A stretch of DNA of 64,000 nucleotides from JAKZVK01 sp965237575 (GTDB lineage Bacteria; Acidobacteriota; Terriglobia; Bryobacterales; UBA6623). Numbering within the stretch: the first letter of the stretch is position 1; every line of letters starts with the position of its first letter. Position numbers and translations under genes: made by a program. Of this stretch, positions 1-10,455 are shown piece after piece. The stretch is from positions 2,108,001 through 2,172,000 of the forward strand of contig CBDEGI010000004.1 in the NCBI GenBank assembly GCA_965237575.1, read 5' to 3'. The notes beneath the pieces are model-generated. The model was not told the origin of the DNA. It did no database searches and worked only from the letters and a program-made list of their open reading frames with translations.

Positions 1-897
1 TCGCGCGAGGCGATCGAGGCCCTGTGGCAACGCATGTACGACTCCATGCGCGTACGCGGCCAAACCGGCGGCTTCATGCTCGACGCGATCGCCGGCGTCG
101 ACATCGCGCTGTGGGACTTAGCCGGACAAGCCGCCGGGACGCCCGTCGCCGAGCTGATCGCCCCGGGCACGGCGCGCGGCGAACTGCCGGCTTACATCAG
201 CGGCCTCTCGGGCTCCACCAACGACGAGCGTGTCCGCGCCGCCCGCGAGTACGTCCAGCAAGGATTCGGCGCTTTCAAGATCTTCTATGACCGCGGCGAG
301 GCCGAGCTGTTCGAGCTGCTCAGCGGATTGCGATCCGCCCTGGGCCCCGGCATCGGCCTCGCGGTCGATGCACTCTGGCGGCTCGATCCCGACGAGGCCG
401 CCGATTTCGGGTGGCGTCTCGACGAGCTCCCGGCCCTGTGGCTCGAGTGCCCGTTGAAGCCCGAGGATCCGCTGGCCCACGCCCGTCTCGCCAAGGCCAT
501 TCGCACCCGAATCGCGTTGGGCGAGAGTTACCGCACGCGGTACGAGATGGCGCCGTTCTTCCGCGAGAAGGTGATCGGAGTTCTTCAACCCGACCTGGGT
601 CGCTCCGGCATCACCGAGAGTCTACGGCTGGCCCGGCTCGCCGCCGAGCAAGGCGCCGACATCGTACCGCATGTCAGCATCGCCATGGGTCCGCAAGTCG
701 CCGCCGCGCTCCACTTCGCCGCCGTCGTCGAGAAATGTCCGCTGGTTGAATACAACCCCCGTGTGCTCGAAATCGCGAACCGTTTCCTCGTGAACCCGAT
801 CGAACTCACCGCCGGCGCCTACCACGTGCCCACGGCACCGGGCCTGGGAGCCGAAGTCATCGAAGAAGAAGTCCGGCGGTTTGCGATTGCCCCCTAG
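1..897 (+). CDS. Mandelate racemase/muconate lactonizing enzyme family protein, 5' partial
   Basis: The frame is open from the first base, so the N-terminus lies outside the window; 298 residues are visible. It belongs to the enolase superfamily, which abstracts a proton next to a carboxylate on sugar acids and related substrates using a Mg2+ site. The barrel landmarks are in order: DIALWDLAGQAAG, the strand AFKIFYD (Lys at visible residue 93), and three acidic metal ligands in LAVDALW, LECP and LGES. Then come QPDLGRSG and the late histidine in VPHVS. The usual Lys-x-Lys base motif reads Lys-Ile-Phe here, so the second lysine is missing. That makes the exact subgroup and reaction uncertain. 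Substrate cannot be assigned from context. Confidence 0.85.
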   Translation, partial: SREAIEALWQRMYDSMRVRGQTGGFMLDAIAGVDIALWDLAGQAAGTPVAELIAPGTARGELPAYISGLSGSTNDERVRAAREYVQQGFGAFKIFYDRGEAELFELLSGLRSALGPGIGLAVDALWRLDPDEAADFGWRLDELPALWLECPLKPEDPLAHARLAKAIRTRIALGESYRTRYEMAPFFREKVIGVLQPDLGRSGITESLRLARLAAEQGADIVPHVSIAMGPQVAAALHFAAVVEKCPLVEYNPRVLEIANRFLVNPIELTAGAYHVPTAPGLGAEVIEEEVRRFAIAP

Positions 898-1051
898 CCG
901 ACTCCGTGACGGCCCACCGCAAGCGGCGGATGTACGACGACTTGCTGAAGAAATAGGGCCGGCGCTGGGAGGGGCACTTGCAGCGTACTACCTTGCCGCT
1001 CCAAACCACCCGTAATACAATAAGCCCGCGAGTCGACGCGAAGGAGAACCA

Positions 1052-1495
1052 GTGGAGAATCACGTCAAAATCCTCGGTGTGCTCTACATCATCGGCGGCG
1101 CGCTGGGGTTGCTCGTCGCGCTGATCTTCGTCGTCGTTTTCGGGCTGGGAGCACTGGGGTTGGCCAGTGTGGCTGTTCACGAAGACCCGGAGGCAGCGCT
1201 CGCCATCCCAATCATCGGCGCCATCGGAACGTTCCTCGTTGCGGTGATTGTCATCCTCTCCATTCCGAGTATTGCTGCGGGTTTCGGCCTGATGAAGTAC
1301 CGGCCCTGGGCGCGCATCCTGACGATCGTGCTCTCGGCCTTGAATCTGCCAAGCGTCCCCTTTGGGACGGCGCTCGGCATCTACGGACTCTGGGTGCTCC
1401 TGAACAAAGAGACCGAACCGTTGTTCGCTGCACCGGGAGCGACTGCACCCCAGCCCCCGCGGGCGAGCCCGCCGCGGCCGCCTGGGCCGCGGTGA
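1052..1495 (+). CDS. Small multi-pass membrane protein of unknown function
   Basis: A 147-residue protein starting at GTG 1052, chosen because AAGGAG lies at 1041-1046 with good spacing. Hydrophobic segments fall at about residues 8-38, 49-76 and 86-112, followed by a Pro/Arg-rich cytoplasmic tail. No catalytic motif is visible. Similar short proteins with a glycine-rich first helix and a basic YRPWARI loop are common in Acidobacteria-like genomes, but no function is known to me. It is not clearly in an operon with the next gene, since about 110 bp separate them. Confidence 0.75.
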   Translation: MENHVKILGVLYIIGGALGLLVALIFVVVFGLGALGLASVAVHEDPEAALAIPIIGAIGTFLVAVIVILSIPSIAAGFGLMKYRPWARILTIVLSALNLPSVPFGTALGIYGLWVLLNKETEPLFAAPGATAPQPPRASPPRPPGPR

Positions 1496-1604
1496 CGAGT
1501 CTGCCCCCGCCGCCTTGCTTCCCGAACGCGTACTTCCCGGCGCGCTGAGACTCGATCCAATCCGCCCGGCAGGTTCGGCTATCCCGGCGAGGTCTGGTAT
1601 TTTA

Positions 1605-2408
1605 ATGGCTTCAGTGGGGGTGCTCTTTTTGCTATTCGTGGGGGCTGCGGGGTTGCTGGCGCAGTCACAGCCCGCAGCTGGCGAGCCGACGAATCCGTAT
1701 GCGTCGGACCCTTCGGCCGTCGAGGCCGGGCGGCAGTTCTTCGTCGACACGTGCAGCCCCTGCCACGGGCCGAGCGGCGAGGGCGGACGCGGCCCCAGTC
1801 TGGTCGATGGCCGCCAGGTGCGCCGGGCTTCGGACCAGCGTCTGTTCGACGTCATCAAGAATGGCTTGCGCGCCACCGACATGCCGCCCTCACCCCTCTC
1901 CGAGGAGCAAACCTGGAAGGTCGTGACCTTCTTGCGCAGCCTCAGCGCCCCGGCGATCGACGCCAACGCGCCCGGTAACGTGGACGCGGGCCGGCAACTC
2001 TTTTGGGGAAGCACCGGCTGCTCGAACTGTCACGCGATCCGCGGCCAGGGTGGCGTGCTCGGCCCCGACCTCACCGACATTGGCGTCGTGCGCCGTGTCG
2101 ACCAGTTGATCGAGTCGATCGCCGATCCCAACGCACGCATCGTCGACGGCTTTCAAGGCGTCGAGGCGACGAAGAAAGACGGCCGGAAGATCAAGGGTGT
2201 GGCCAAACTCGACACCAACTATTCGCTTCGCCTCCTCGACAGCACCGGCCGGCTGCAATTCCTCAACAAGGGAGACCTGGCCACCATCGCCCCTGCCAAG
2301 GAGTCGTTGATGCCGGCCAACTACGCCAAGACGCTCACCGAAGACCAGATCCGCGACTTGGTGGCGTTCTTGAGCCGGCAGTCGATCCGCACCGGGGTAG
2401 AGGAATGA
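1605..2408 (+). CDS. Secreted di-haem cytochrome c (Pirellula/Verrucomicrobium-type haem domain)
   Basis: A periplasmic electron carrier, very likely the acceptor for the PQQ dehydrogenase encoded next. The ATG at 1605 is preferred over an upstream in-frame TTG at 1515 because it begins directly with a signal peptide (MASVGVLFLLFVGAAG). Two CxxCH motifs are present, CSPCH and CSNCH. After the second haem the protein follows the pattern of the TIGR02603 haem-binding domain: GPDLTDIG, then DGRKIKG, a short beta region, and ESLMPANYAKTLTEDQI. The stop overlaps the next start as ATGA, indicating translational coupling. A paralogous pair sits at 47854-50312. Confidence 0.9.
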   Translation: MASVGVLFLLFVGAAGLLAQSQPAAGEPTNPYASDPSAVEAGRQFFVDTCSPCHGPSGEGGRGPSLVDGRQVRRASDQRLFDVIKNGLRATDMPPSPLSEEQTWKVVTFLRSLSAPAIDANAPGNVDAGRQLFWGSTGCSNCHAIRGQGGVLGPDLTDIGVVRRVDQLIESIADPNARIVDGFQGVEATKKDGRKIKGVAKLDTNYSLRLLDSTGRLQFLNKGDLATIAPAKESLMPANYAKTLTEDQIRDLVAFLSRQSIRTGVEE

Positions 2409-4018
2409 GCATGGATCGTGAAGCAACACCCCGCTCGTCGCGAGCCGCACTGACTGCGTTGGCCATCTTCCTGGCGCTTCCCCTCGCCGCGCAGGTCCGC
2501 TATGAGGACATCCTCAAGGGCCCGGCCGAGGAGTGGCTCACCTACGCCGGCGACTACGCCTCGCAGCGGCACAGCCCGCTCGACCAGATCAATCGCGACA
2601 CGGTCAAGGCGCTCGTGCCGAAGTGGGTCTACCACTTCAAGGGCGCGCGCCGGCTCGAAACCAGCCCGCTGGTGCACGACGGCATCATGTACGTCACCAA
2701 CACCAACGAGTTGCACGCGGTCGATGCCCGCACGGGTCGGAAGCTATGGGGATACTTCGCCGAAGGCGTCAAGCGCTCACGGGCGAATCGCGGCGTCGCT
2801 CTGGTGGGCGATAGAGTGTTCCTTGTCACCAGCGACGCGCATCTCGTGGCGTTGCACCGCGTGACCGGTGCCCTGCTGTGGGACACCGAGTTCGCCTCCA
2901 CCGAAGAGGGCTACCACTCCTCGGTCGCGCCGCTCGCGGTGAAGAACCAAATCCTGGTCGGTGTCGGCGGAGGCGGCTCGGGCCAGCGAGGCTTCGTGGC
3001 CTCGATCGACGCCACCACTGGCGAAGAGCTATGGCGTACCTGGACCGTGCCGGCCGAGGGTGAACCAGGCTCGGAAACCTGGGGCGGCTTCCCTTCGAAG
3101 TGGAGCGGTGCGCCCACCTGGACCACCGGCTCGTTCGACCCCGAGCTGAACCTGATCTATTGGCCCACCGGCAACCCCTGGCCCGACTTCTACGGCGGCC
3201 GCCGGATGGGTGACAACCTCTATTCCGACTCCGTTCTCGCACTCGACGCCGACAGCGGCGAGATGAAGTGGTACTTCCAGTTCACACCGCACGACGTTTG
3301 GGACTGGGATGCCAACGAGACCCCGGTCCTCGTCGACCTCCAGTTCAAGGGCCGCATGCGCAAGCTGATGTTGCAAGCGAACCGCAACGGTTTCGTCTAC
3401 GTGCTCGACCGCGTCACCGGCGAGTTCCTGATGGCGACTCCGTTCGTCAAGAAGCTCACTTGGGCCTCAGGCGTTGACAAGACCGGCCGCCCGATCTTCA
3501 TACCGGGCATGGAGCCCACGCCGGGCGGCATCAAGGTCTGCCCCTCGGTCAGAGGAGCGAGCAATTGGATGTCCCCAAGTTTCCACCCCGAGACGGGCCT
3601 GCTCTACGTCGTCACGCTCGAGCAATGCGACATCTATTCGAGTTCGGCGAAAGAGCCCGTGCCCGATAGCGGCTTCCGCGGTACCGGCGGACAGCGCCTT
3701 CCCGCCGAGCCCGGCGAGTTTTTCCTGCGGGCCATTGAACCCACGACCGGCAAGATCGCCTGGGAATACCCCATGCCCGGTCCCGCGATCATGTGGGGAG
3801 GGACCGTCTCCACCGCGGGCGGCCTCATCTTCAGCGCGGACGACGACGGCAACCTGATCGCCTTCGACGCCAAGACCGGCGAAGACCTGTGGCACTTCAA
3901 CACGGGCCACATGTTCTACGCCTCGCCCACCACCTGGATGATCGACGGCAAGCAGTACGTCACCATCGCCGGCGAGTCCGACGTCTTCACCTTCGGCTTG
4001 TTCAAGCCCCAGCAGTAG
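2405..4018 (+). CDS. PQQ-dependent alcohol dehydrogenase-type quinoprotein
   Basis: A 537-residue periplasmic eight-bladed propeller enzyme expected to oxidise an alcohol and pass electrons to the upstream cytochrome. The start is the ATG in the ATGA overlap, followed by a signal peptide ending near LPLAAQ. Diagnostic elements are WLTYAGDYASQRHSPL near the N-terminus, the metal ligand Asn in TGNPWPDF, and the catalytic region HDVWDWDA, with Asp300 and Asp302. An Asp two residues after the catalytic Asp is the signature known for lanthanide-dependent enzymes. The adjacent-cysteine disulfide usual in this family is absent: the equivalent stretch is KRSRANRG. No haem motif lies in the chain. Substrate is unknown. 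Confidence 0.9.
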   Translation: MSMDREATPRSSRAALTALAIFLALPLAAQVRYEDILKGPAEEWLTYAGDYASQRHSPLDQINRDTVKALVPKWVYHFKGARRLETSPLVHDGIMYVTNTNELHAVDARTGRKLWGYFAEGVKRSRANRGVALVGDRVFLVTSDAHLVALHRVTGALLWDTEFASTEEGYHSSVAPLAVKNQILVGVGGGGSGQRGFVASIDATTGEELWRTWTVPAEGEPGSETWGGFPSKWSGAPTWTTGSFDPELNLIYWPTGNPWPDFYGGRRMGDNLYSDSVLALDADSGEMKWYFQFTPHDVWDWDANETPVLVDLQFKGRMRKLMLQANRNGFVYVLDRVTGEFLMATPFVKKLTWASGVDKTGRPIFIPGMEPTPGGIKVCPSVRGASNWMSPSFHPETGLLYVVTLEQCDIYSSSAKEPVPDSGFRGTGGQRLPAEPGEFFLRAIEPTTGKIAWEYPMPGPAIMWGGTVSTAGGLIFSADDDGNLIAFDAKTGEDLWHFNTGHMFYASPTTWMIDGKQYVTIAGESDVFTFGLFKPQQ

Positions 4019-4041
4019 CAGGACCGCGGCACGCCGCGAAA

Positions 4042-4117
4042 TGTAGGGGCATGCCGTGCCCGCCTGCCGCAACCCGCCCCGAACCCACTTGTAGGGGCGG
4101 ACCGCTGCGTCCGCCCC
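4042..4117. repeat. Two copies of an interspersed GTAGGGGC palindromic repeat
   Basis: Two units of a repeat family scattered through the window lie between the convergent PQQ dehydrogenase and MoxR genes. The second, at 4091-4117, forms a perfect hairpin (GGGGCGGAC stem, CGCTGC loop) and could serve as a transcription terminator. Other copies are at 7250-7269, 42582-42607, 52821-52847 and 60094-60206. Confidence 0.8.
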
Positions 4118-4168
4118 GGCGTCACGACGAAGAACGCTGCCCCTTGGCCAGCCTGAACGGCCGCCCGC

Positions 4169-5158
<990 letters not shown>

Positions 5159-5488
5159 CGGCTCTGTCCTCGCATGCTGATCCTTCAATCATAAAGGGAT
5201 CATCAACCGAGCCGTGACCGTCAGGGAGCGGTCCGGCACGAACCCTGGCGCGCCTCGGAAGCCGCTCAATCGGAGATGGCGTTCGGACTTCAACAGATCA
5301 CCCCCGTTGAGAATGGCGGCCACACGCTTCCGACGCTCTCTTCGAGCCCCAACCGTCGAGTCATGAGGCTGCTACGACTCGACACTCCCGCTGGCTTACG
5401 GACGGATTGCGTTCGCGTCGGCACGCCTGCGGTAGCATAGGCCGCAGTAGAAACCGCGTAACGCAGAACAGACAACAGGGAATCGTCA
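5159..5488. other. Intergenic region between divergent genes, with a dispersed repeat
   Basis: I see no gene here. It separates the divergent MoxR and propeller-protein genes, so promoters for both should lie in it. Bases 5218-5245 are an exact reverse complement of 36628-36655 (28 bp), and the flanking sequence also resembles 47051-47084. This is a dispersed repeat family centred on GAGCCGTGACCGTCAGGG. Confidence 0.6.
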
Positions 5489-7000
5489 ATGAAGACAACA
5501 AAGACTTCGCTCTTCTTGAAGATCGTGGCCGGCGCATTGCCGTTCGCCGTGGCCTTCGCGCTGGCCGGCGCCGAGGCCGAGCCCAAAACCTACGAGCACG
5601 TCATCATTCCATCCGGCGAGCGTCAACTCTTTCTCGACGATTTCCTGCTGGGCGCTCTCCATCGCGTGGAGCGCCGCATCCACCAGCCGGCCAAATACGA
5701 GGGGAACCTCGTTCTTCGCGGCGACCAATCATGGGAGGGCTCCTCGATCCAAACCCGCAGCGCCCCCTGCTGGGACCCCGGCGAGAAGGTTTGGAAGCTG
5801 TGGTACTTCGGCGCCGGGCACCGCACCGGCTTCGCGCGCTCGAAGGACGGCGTCCACTGGGAGAAGCCCGTTCTTGGCAAGCGGGAGTTCGAGGGCTCAC
5901 GCGACAACAACATGGCCGTGATCAAAGGCGACCCCGAGGGCTTCATTGAGCACGTGGTGATCGATCCCGACGCGCCACCGTCGCGCCGCTACAAAGGCCT
6001 GCAGGGCACCCGCGGGCGTAAGCCGCTCGTCTCGGCCGACGGCTACGAATTCGAGCACCTCGACGTCGCCACGGTCCCCAGCCAAGACGAATCGCACCTC
6101 AACTACGACGAAGCTCACAAGCGATTCATCCTGACGCTCAAACAGCGCGGCCCGTTCGGGCGCTCGGTCTACCTCTCGCTCAGCCGCGACTTCGAGCAGT
6201 GGACGCGCCCCGAGCTCATCTTCCACGCCGACGCGCGCGATCAGGAACTGGGCCGGCGGCGGATGCGCGAGCACTTCGCCAACCCGCGGCTCTACACGCC
6301 GTACTTCAACGCGCCGGAAGAGTACAACACCGAGATCTACAACATGCCCGTCTTCCCCTACGAAGGCATCTACATCGGAATGCCGAATTTCTTCGAGTCC
6401 AGCGGCCGCACCCCCATGCCGCACAACAACCAGGACGGCGTCAACTCCGTCAAGCTCGCCACCAGCCGCGACCTACACCGCTGGACGAAGGTTGGCAACC
6501 GCGACTCATTCATCCCGGTGTCGGAGCTGGGCGGCGGCCGCGTCGATACGGTTCAGATTCTCGCCGCATCGCGTCCGATCGAGCGTGATGACGAGTTGTG
6601 GTTCTACTACACGGGCATCAACGGGCGCTACAGTCCCGAAGGGAAGTCGAAGGGCGGCATTCACTTGGCCAAGCTGCGGCGGGACGGGTTCGCGTCTTTC
6701 CACGCCGATGCGCGGGGCGGGTTCGTCGAGACGCGTGCGATTCGGTTTGATGGCAAGCGGTTATTTGTGAACGCCGACGCCCGCGGCGGCGAGGTGCGGG
6801 CGGAGGTGGTCAATGCGCGCGGCCGCGAGGTGCTGGCGACCTGGAACCGCGATGAGGCCACACCGGTGACGGGAGATCACCTCCGCACCGAGCTAACGTG
6901 GCGGGACCATGAAGGCGTCGAGGCTCTTCGTGGCACCACGGTGCGGTTTCGATTTCACCTCAAGGACGCGCATCTGTACTCGTTCTGGATCGAACCCTAG
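5489..7000 (+). CDS. Secreted five-bladed beta-propeller glycoside hydrolase-like protein
   Basis: A 503-residue exported protein with an N-terminal signal peptide (about residues 1-29, ending in a run of small residues after LAGAEA). The body has repeated propeller blade motifs typical of GH32/GH43/GH130-like proteins: QLFLDDFLLG, WYFGAGHRTGFARSKDGVHW, FILTLKQRG, LSRDFEQWTRP, YTGINGRY. The C-terminal 100 residues look like a beta-sandwich. Assignment to a numbered family and catalytic acids cannot be made by eye. It is transcribed alone and followed by a clear hairpin terminator at 7032-7059. A role in plant or microbial polysaccharide breakdown is inference. Confidence 0.7.
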   Translation: MKTTKTSLFLKIVAGALPFAVAFALAGAEAEPKTYEHVIIPSGERQLFLDDFLLGALHRVERRIHQPAKYEGNLVLRGDQSWEGSSIQTRSAPCWDPGEKVWKLWYFGAGHRTGFARSKDGVHWEKPVLGKREFEGSRDNNMAVIKGDPEGFIEHVVIDPDAPPSRRYKGLQGTRGRKPLVSADGYEFEHLDVATVPSQDESHLNYDEAHKRFILTLKQRGPFGRSVYLSLSRDFEQWTRPELIFHADARDQELGRRRMREHFANPRLYTPYFNAPEEYNTEIYNMPVFPYEGIYIGMPNFFESSGRTPMPHNNQDGVNSVKLATSRDLHRWTKVGNRDSFIPVSELGGGRVDTVQILAASRPIERDDELWFYYTGINGRYSPEGKSKGGIHLAKLRRDGFASFHADARGGFVETRAIRFDGKRLFVNADARGGEVRAEVVNARGREVLATWNRDEATPVTGDHLRTELTWRDHEGVEALRGTTVRFRFHLKDAHLYSFWIEP

Positions 7001-7362
7001 CGGCCTGAACTGACACCCTTTGTAACTCGTACCGCGGATCTCGGTTTTGAGATCCGCGGCCTTTCGCCCCGGAGGGGCCGAGCGACAATAGCCCCCAGCT
7101 TCAGCTGGGGATGCACCCCGTTAAATGCTCTAGAAGCCCTGGGGCGTAAGGAAAAGCGGCAATCTGCCGAGGGGCTTCCACCGAAGCACCACCCGCGTCG
7201 CCGACAGTCAACGGCACCTCGTGGCGAGCGCGGACTTCCGTCCGCGCCAGGGCACGGCATGCCGTGCCCGCCTGTTTGGCATGCCGCAACAACGAGAGGT
7301 CAAACAAGGTTGAAAGAAGAGTGGTGCTTCCGCCGCCGGATGCTAGAGTGGGCAGAGCGTCG
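7001..7362. other. Intergenic region with hairpins and repeat units
   Basis: There is no gene. From left to right it holds the terminator hairpin at 7032-7059 and a perfect hairpin CCCCAGCT-TC-AGCTGGGG at 7093-7110. These are followed by a GCGGACTTCCGTCCGC palindrome near 7230 (a similar one lies near 43503) and the 20-bp palindrome at 7250-7269, a member of the interspersed GTAGGGGC family. Confidence 0.6.
7032..7059 (+). terminator. Rho-independent-like terminator after the propeller gene
   Basis: An 11-bp perfect stem CCGCGGATCTC / GAGATCCGCGG with a GGTTTT loop lies 32 bp after the stop of the propeller gene, followed by CCTTTCG. The T-tract is short, so termination strength is uncertain. 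Confidence 0.6.
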
Positions 7363-8787
7363 ATGCCGGCATCTCGCCAAAAGGTAGTGCTCTACAACCC
7401 GCAAGCGGTCTTCTACACCATGCCGCTGGCGTTGCAAGCGGTCGCGTCCCACCTCGATCCTGACATCTACGATCCGGTCATCATCGACGGCCGCTTGGAG
7501 AACGACGGCACTCAGGCCGTGCTCGATTCGCTCGATGGGGCCTTATGTTTCGGTGTCAGCGTGCTCAGCGGCGCGCCGATCCGCGACGCGCTTCGGGTGT
7601 CTCGCGCCGTCAAGGCAGCCCGCCCGGACATCCCCGTCGTCTGGGGCGGCTGGCACCCCTCCATGTTCGGCACCGATTGCTTGGCCGAGCCCGCGATCGA
7701 TATCACGGTACAGGCCCAGGGTGAGGTTACTTTCGCCGAGATCGTTGACCGCCTTCGCAGGGGAGAGTCGCTCGAAGGATGCGCCGGCTGTTGCTACCGC
7801 GGACCGCGGGGCGAGCCGCGAGCCAACCCGCCACGCCCCATGGCGGACGTCAACGACCTTAGCTCGCACCGCTACGATCTCATCAACGTGCCCGGCTTGT
7901 ACGACCTGAAGGGCAAGCGGCAACTCGACTACGTCTCATCGCAGGGCTGCCACTTCCGCTGTGCCTTTTGCTCCGACCCGTTCGTCTACAACCGCCAATG
8001 GACCGGCCTCGACCCCGAGCGCGTCGGCGAAGAACTCGAATATCTATGGCGGCAGTATCGCTTCGATGACGTCAACTTTCAGGACGAGACCTTCTTCACT
8101 TACCCCAAGCGCGTCGAGGGCATCGCCGAGCAGTTGATCCGGCGGAACCTGAACACCACATGGGCCGCCACGCTGCGGGCCGATCAGTGCGCGCGCCTGC
8201 CCGAGGAGGTGTTCGCGCTGTGCAAGCGGTCCGGGCTGCGGCGCGTGCTCGTCGGGGTCGAGTCCGGCTCGCAAGAGATGCTCGACCGCATCGAGAAAGA
8301 CATCAAGATCGAACAGGTGTTTCTTACAGCAGAGCGATGCAGGAAGCACGGCGTCGCGGGGCAGTTCCCGTTCATCGTCGGTTTTCCCGATGAAACCGAC
8401 GAAAGCGTGCGCGCGACCTTTACCGCGATCAAACGCTTACGGAAGATGAGTCCGGACTTTCAAACTCCGATTTTCTACTTCCGGCCGTATCCGGGAAGCT
8501 CGCTCACTCAGGAGGCGGTCCGCAAAGGCTTCCGTCTCCCCTCCGACCTGGAGGGATGGTCGAAGTTCGACTACGTCGGACCGGTGGGTGGCCCGTGGGT
8601 TTCTCCAAGGAAGTTTCAACTCGTCGAACGCTTCAAGTTCTTCAGTAAAATCGCCTGGGACCGTGGCACCGGATGGCAGCGCCTTTTCCAGCCCGGCGCC
8701 AAGTGGCGCTGCGAAGCCGACTTCTATCGTTTTCCGGTGGAGCAACTGTTGGCCGGGCGCTTGGCTCCCGATCCGCAGCTCTCGTAG
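7363..8787 (+). CDS. B12-binding-domain radical SAM protein (class B type)
   Basis: A 474-residue enzyme of the radical SAM superfamily, predicted to cleave S-adenosylmethionine at a [4Fe-4S] cluster. The first 150 residues resemble a cobalamin-binding Rossmann domain (ALCFGVSVLSGAPI, PVVWGGWHPS). The cluster ligands are Cys196, Cys200 and Cys203 in GCHFRCAFC, with the following DDVNFQDETFF and GLRRVLVGVESGSQEML as barrel strands. ATG 7363 is chosen over an upstream in-frame start at 7264 that would run through a palindromic repeat. It converges with a second radical SAM gene. Such proteins methylate or rearrange peptides, lipids or antibiotics; the substrate here is unknown. Confidence 0.88.
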   Translation: MPASRQKVVLYNPQAVFYTMPLALQAVASHLDPDIYDPVIIDGRLENDGTQAVLDSLDGALCFGVSVLSGAPIRDALRVSRAVKAARPDIPVVWGGWHPSMFGTDCLAEPAIDITVQAQGEVTFAEIVDRLRRGESLEGCAGCCYRGPRGEPRANPPRPMADVNDLSSHRYDLINVPGLYDLKGKRQLDYVSSQGCHFRCAFCSDPFVYNRQWTGLDPERVGEELEYLWRQYRFDDVNFQDETFFTYPKRVEGIAEQLIRRNLNTTWAATLRADQCARLPEEVFALCKRSGLRRVLVGVESGSQEMLDRIEKDIKIEQVFLTAERCRKHGVAGQFPFIVGFPDETDESVRATFTAIKRLRKMSPDFQTPIFYFRPYPGSSLTQEAVRKGFRLPSDLEGWSKFDYVGPVGGPWVSPRKFQLVERFKFFSKIAWDRGTGWQRLFQPGAKWRCEADFYRFPVEQLLAGRLAPDPQLS

Positions 8788-8901
8788 CGTCGTAACCCCG
8801 AGCCCCGAACGTGAGTTAGGGGGCAAGGGGCTGCCGGTGGCATTGCTGCCGCCACACCGTCGCTGTCGTTCCCGGCTTTGCTGCTTGTCCAAGGACAACC
8901 T

Positions 8902-10455
8902 CTAGAGACTCTCGCGCTGTGGTTTTCGCAAGGGAATCCACCGCTGCGCCGCCCGCAACTCCCACGGATTCCCATATCGCCGCGTCCGGAACCTCCACCG
9001 CGCCAACCCCCGCAGCACGGCCTTGCGCCAGCGCGGCGTTTCGTAGTCCTGCTCGGTCGGGAAGCGGCAACCCAACACGGTCGCGAAATCATTCACCTTG
9101 CACCGCATGCGCTCGGTCAACCATGGCGCGTCTTCATGGCAGACGTAGTTGACCCATTGCGGCTGCGTCCACTCCTCGGGCGTGGCGGGCAACTCGGGGC
9201 CCGACGGACCGTACTGCCGCAGCACCGGCAGCCGCAGTCCGCTTTCCTTGGTTTCGGGCGTCAGCGGCTCCCGCTGCGGCGTCGGGCTGTAGAAATACAG
9301 AATGATCTCGGCGCGCGGGTTGACACGCTTGAGCCGGCGAATGAACTCAAACGTCCTCTCGGTCTCGCCCTCCGGGTCGGCGGGCCCACCGAGGATGAAC
9401 GAAAACTCCGGGATGACCCCGTAGCGCTTGCAGCGGCGAGCGGCTTCTAGCGTGTGCTCGACCCGGGCGCCCTTCTTGAGCCTTCGAAGGCCATCGTCAC
9501 TGACGGAGTCGGCTCCCATGAAGGTCATCGTGAGGCGGCTGCGCCGAATCAGCTCCCATGTTTTCGTCGAGAAGGTCGCCAGCGCGTCGGTACGGGCGTA
9601 GCACCACCAGGGCATTTGTACCCTGGCCAGGACTTCGAGCAACGGTATGGCGCTCTCCTCGGTGTTGAAAAAGTTGTGGTCGTAGAACTGGATCGCGTTC
9701 GCGCCGTAGCGGTCCCGCAGGGTTGACAGCGCGTCGAAAAACCGGGACGGAGACGGTTCCCTTGTGACACCGTTGAACATGCTAACAACGCCGCAGAATT
9801 CACAACGGAATCGGCATCCGATCGCCGCCTGATGCACGGCGGTGCGAGTCCCCAAGAAGCTCGGCTGTAAGTACGCCCGTACGTTACCGACTCGTTCATA
9901 GGGCAGAGCAGGGTATTCGTCGGGACCCCGAAAACGCCGATCCCGATTGTGCTGGATCTCCCCTTGGTCCTTCCAACTCAGCCCGTCGATGTGGCTCAGC
10001 CCGCCAGAATCGGAAGCGGAGTCGAGCGGACTACCGGGCGCGCCTGCGTTGCGAAGATGGTCGAGAAGGGCCAGCAGCGTGTCCTCACCCTGCGCACGGA
10101 CGAGGTAGTCGACGTAGGGCGCGTTCAAGGCCGCCTGAGGGTACAGTGTCGGGAAGTAGCCTCCCCAGACAATCGGCGTTGCCGGAAAAGCCCCGCGGAT
10201 GGTCTTTGATACCTCAATGGCGGGCCGGACCTGCGGGCCCGGCATGACGGTTACACCGACCAGCCCGAAAGGGCGTTCGCGCAAGCTGCGCAAAACCGTC
10301 TCGGCAGGACCGCGGTCGACATTCCCGTCGATAATTCGGTAATCATACTTCCCTTCCAGCGCGGCTCCCAGCGCCAAGAGCGATAGCGGCAACCGGAAAG
10401 ACTTTTGTCCGGGAATCTTCGGGAAAACGAGGAGCGCATGGGGCCGTGGTCCCAT
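8902..10455 (-). CDS. B12-binding-domain radical SAM protein
   Basis: A 517-residue homologue of the facing radical SAM gene. The N-terminal third is cobalamin-binding-like (LVGVTVMPGPQVRPAIE, PIVWGGYFPT). The radical SAM triad is Cys214, Cys218 and Cys221 in GCRFRCEFC, followed by IQFYDHNFFN and LTMTFMGADSVSDDGL. A C-terminal extension of about 120 residues is rich in Trp and Arg. The gene converges with the 7363-8787 gene and is divergent from the HPr-kinase-like gene, sharing a 137-bp upstream region with it. The two radical SAM proteins are related but not near-identical, so they probably act on different substrates. Confidence 0.88.
   Translation of the reverse strand: MGPRPHALLVFPKIPGQKSFRLPLSLLALGAALEGKYDYRIIDGNVDRGPAETVLRSLRERPFGLVGVTVMPGPQVRPAIEVSKTIRGAFPATPIVWGGYFPTLYPQAALNAPYVDYLVRAQGEDTLLALLDHLRNAGAPGSPLDSASDSGGLSHIDGLSWKDQGEIQHNRDRRFRGPDEYPALPYERVGNVRAYLQPSFLGTRTAVHQAAIGCRFRCEFCGVVSMFNGVTREPSPSRFFDALSTLRDRYGANAIQFYDHNFFNTEESAIPLLEVLARVQMPWWCYARTDALATFSTKTWELIRRSRLTMTFMGADSVSDDGLRRLKKGARVEHTLEAARRCKRYGVIPEFSFILGGPADPEGETERTFEFIRRLKRVNPRAEIILYFYSPTPQREPLTPETKESGLRLPVLRQYGPSGPELPATPEEWTQPQWVNYVCHEDAPWLTERMRCKVNDFATVLGCRFPTEQDYETPRWRKAVLRGLARWRFRTRRYGNPWELRAAQRWIPLRKPQRESL

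Noticed and set aside
914..957. A possible C-terminal gene relic reading RRMYDDLLKK before a stop
   Set aside because: It is only about 15 codons long and cannot be assigned to any family.
857..2014. A 385-codon reverse-strand open frame opposite the cytochrome c gene
   Set aside because: It is antisense to two genes with clear family matches, is rich in Arg/Ser/Pro as expected of shadow frames at high GC, and has no recognisable motif.
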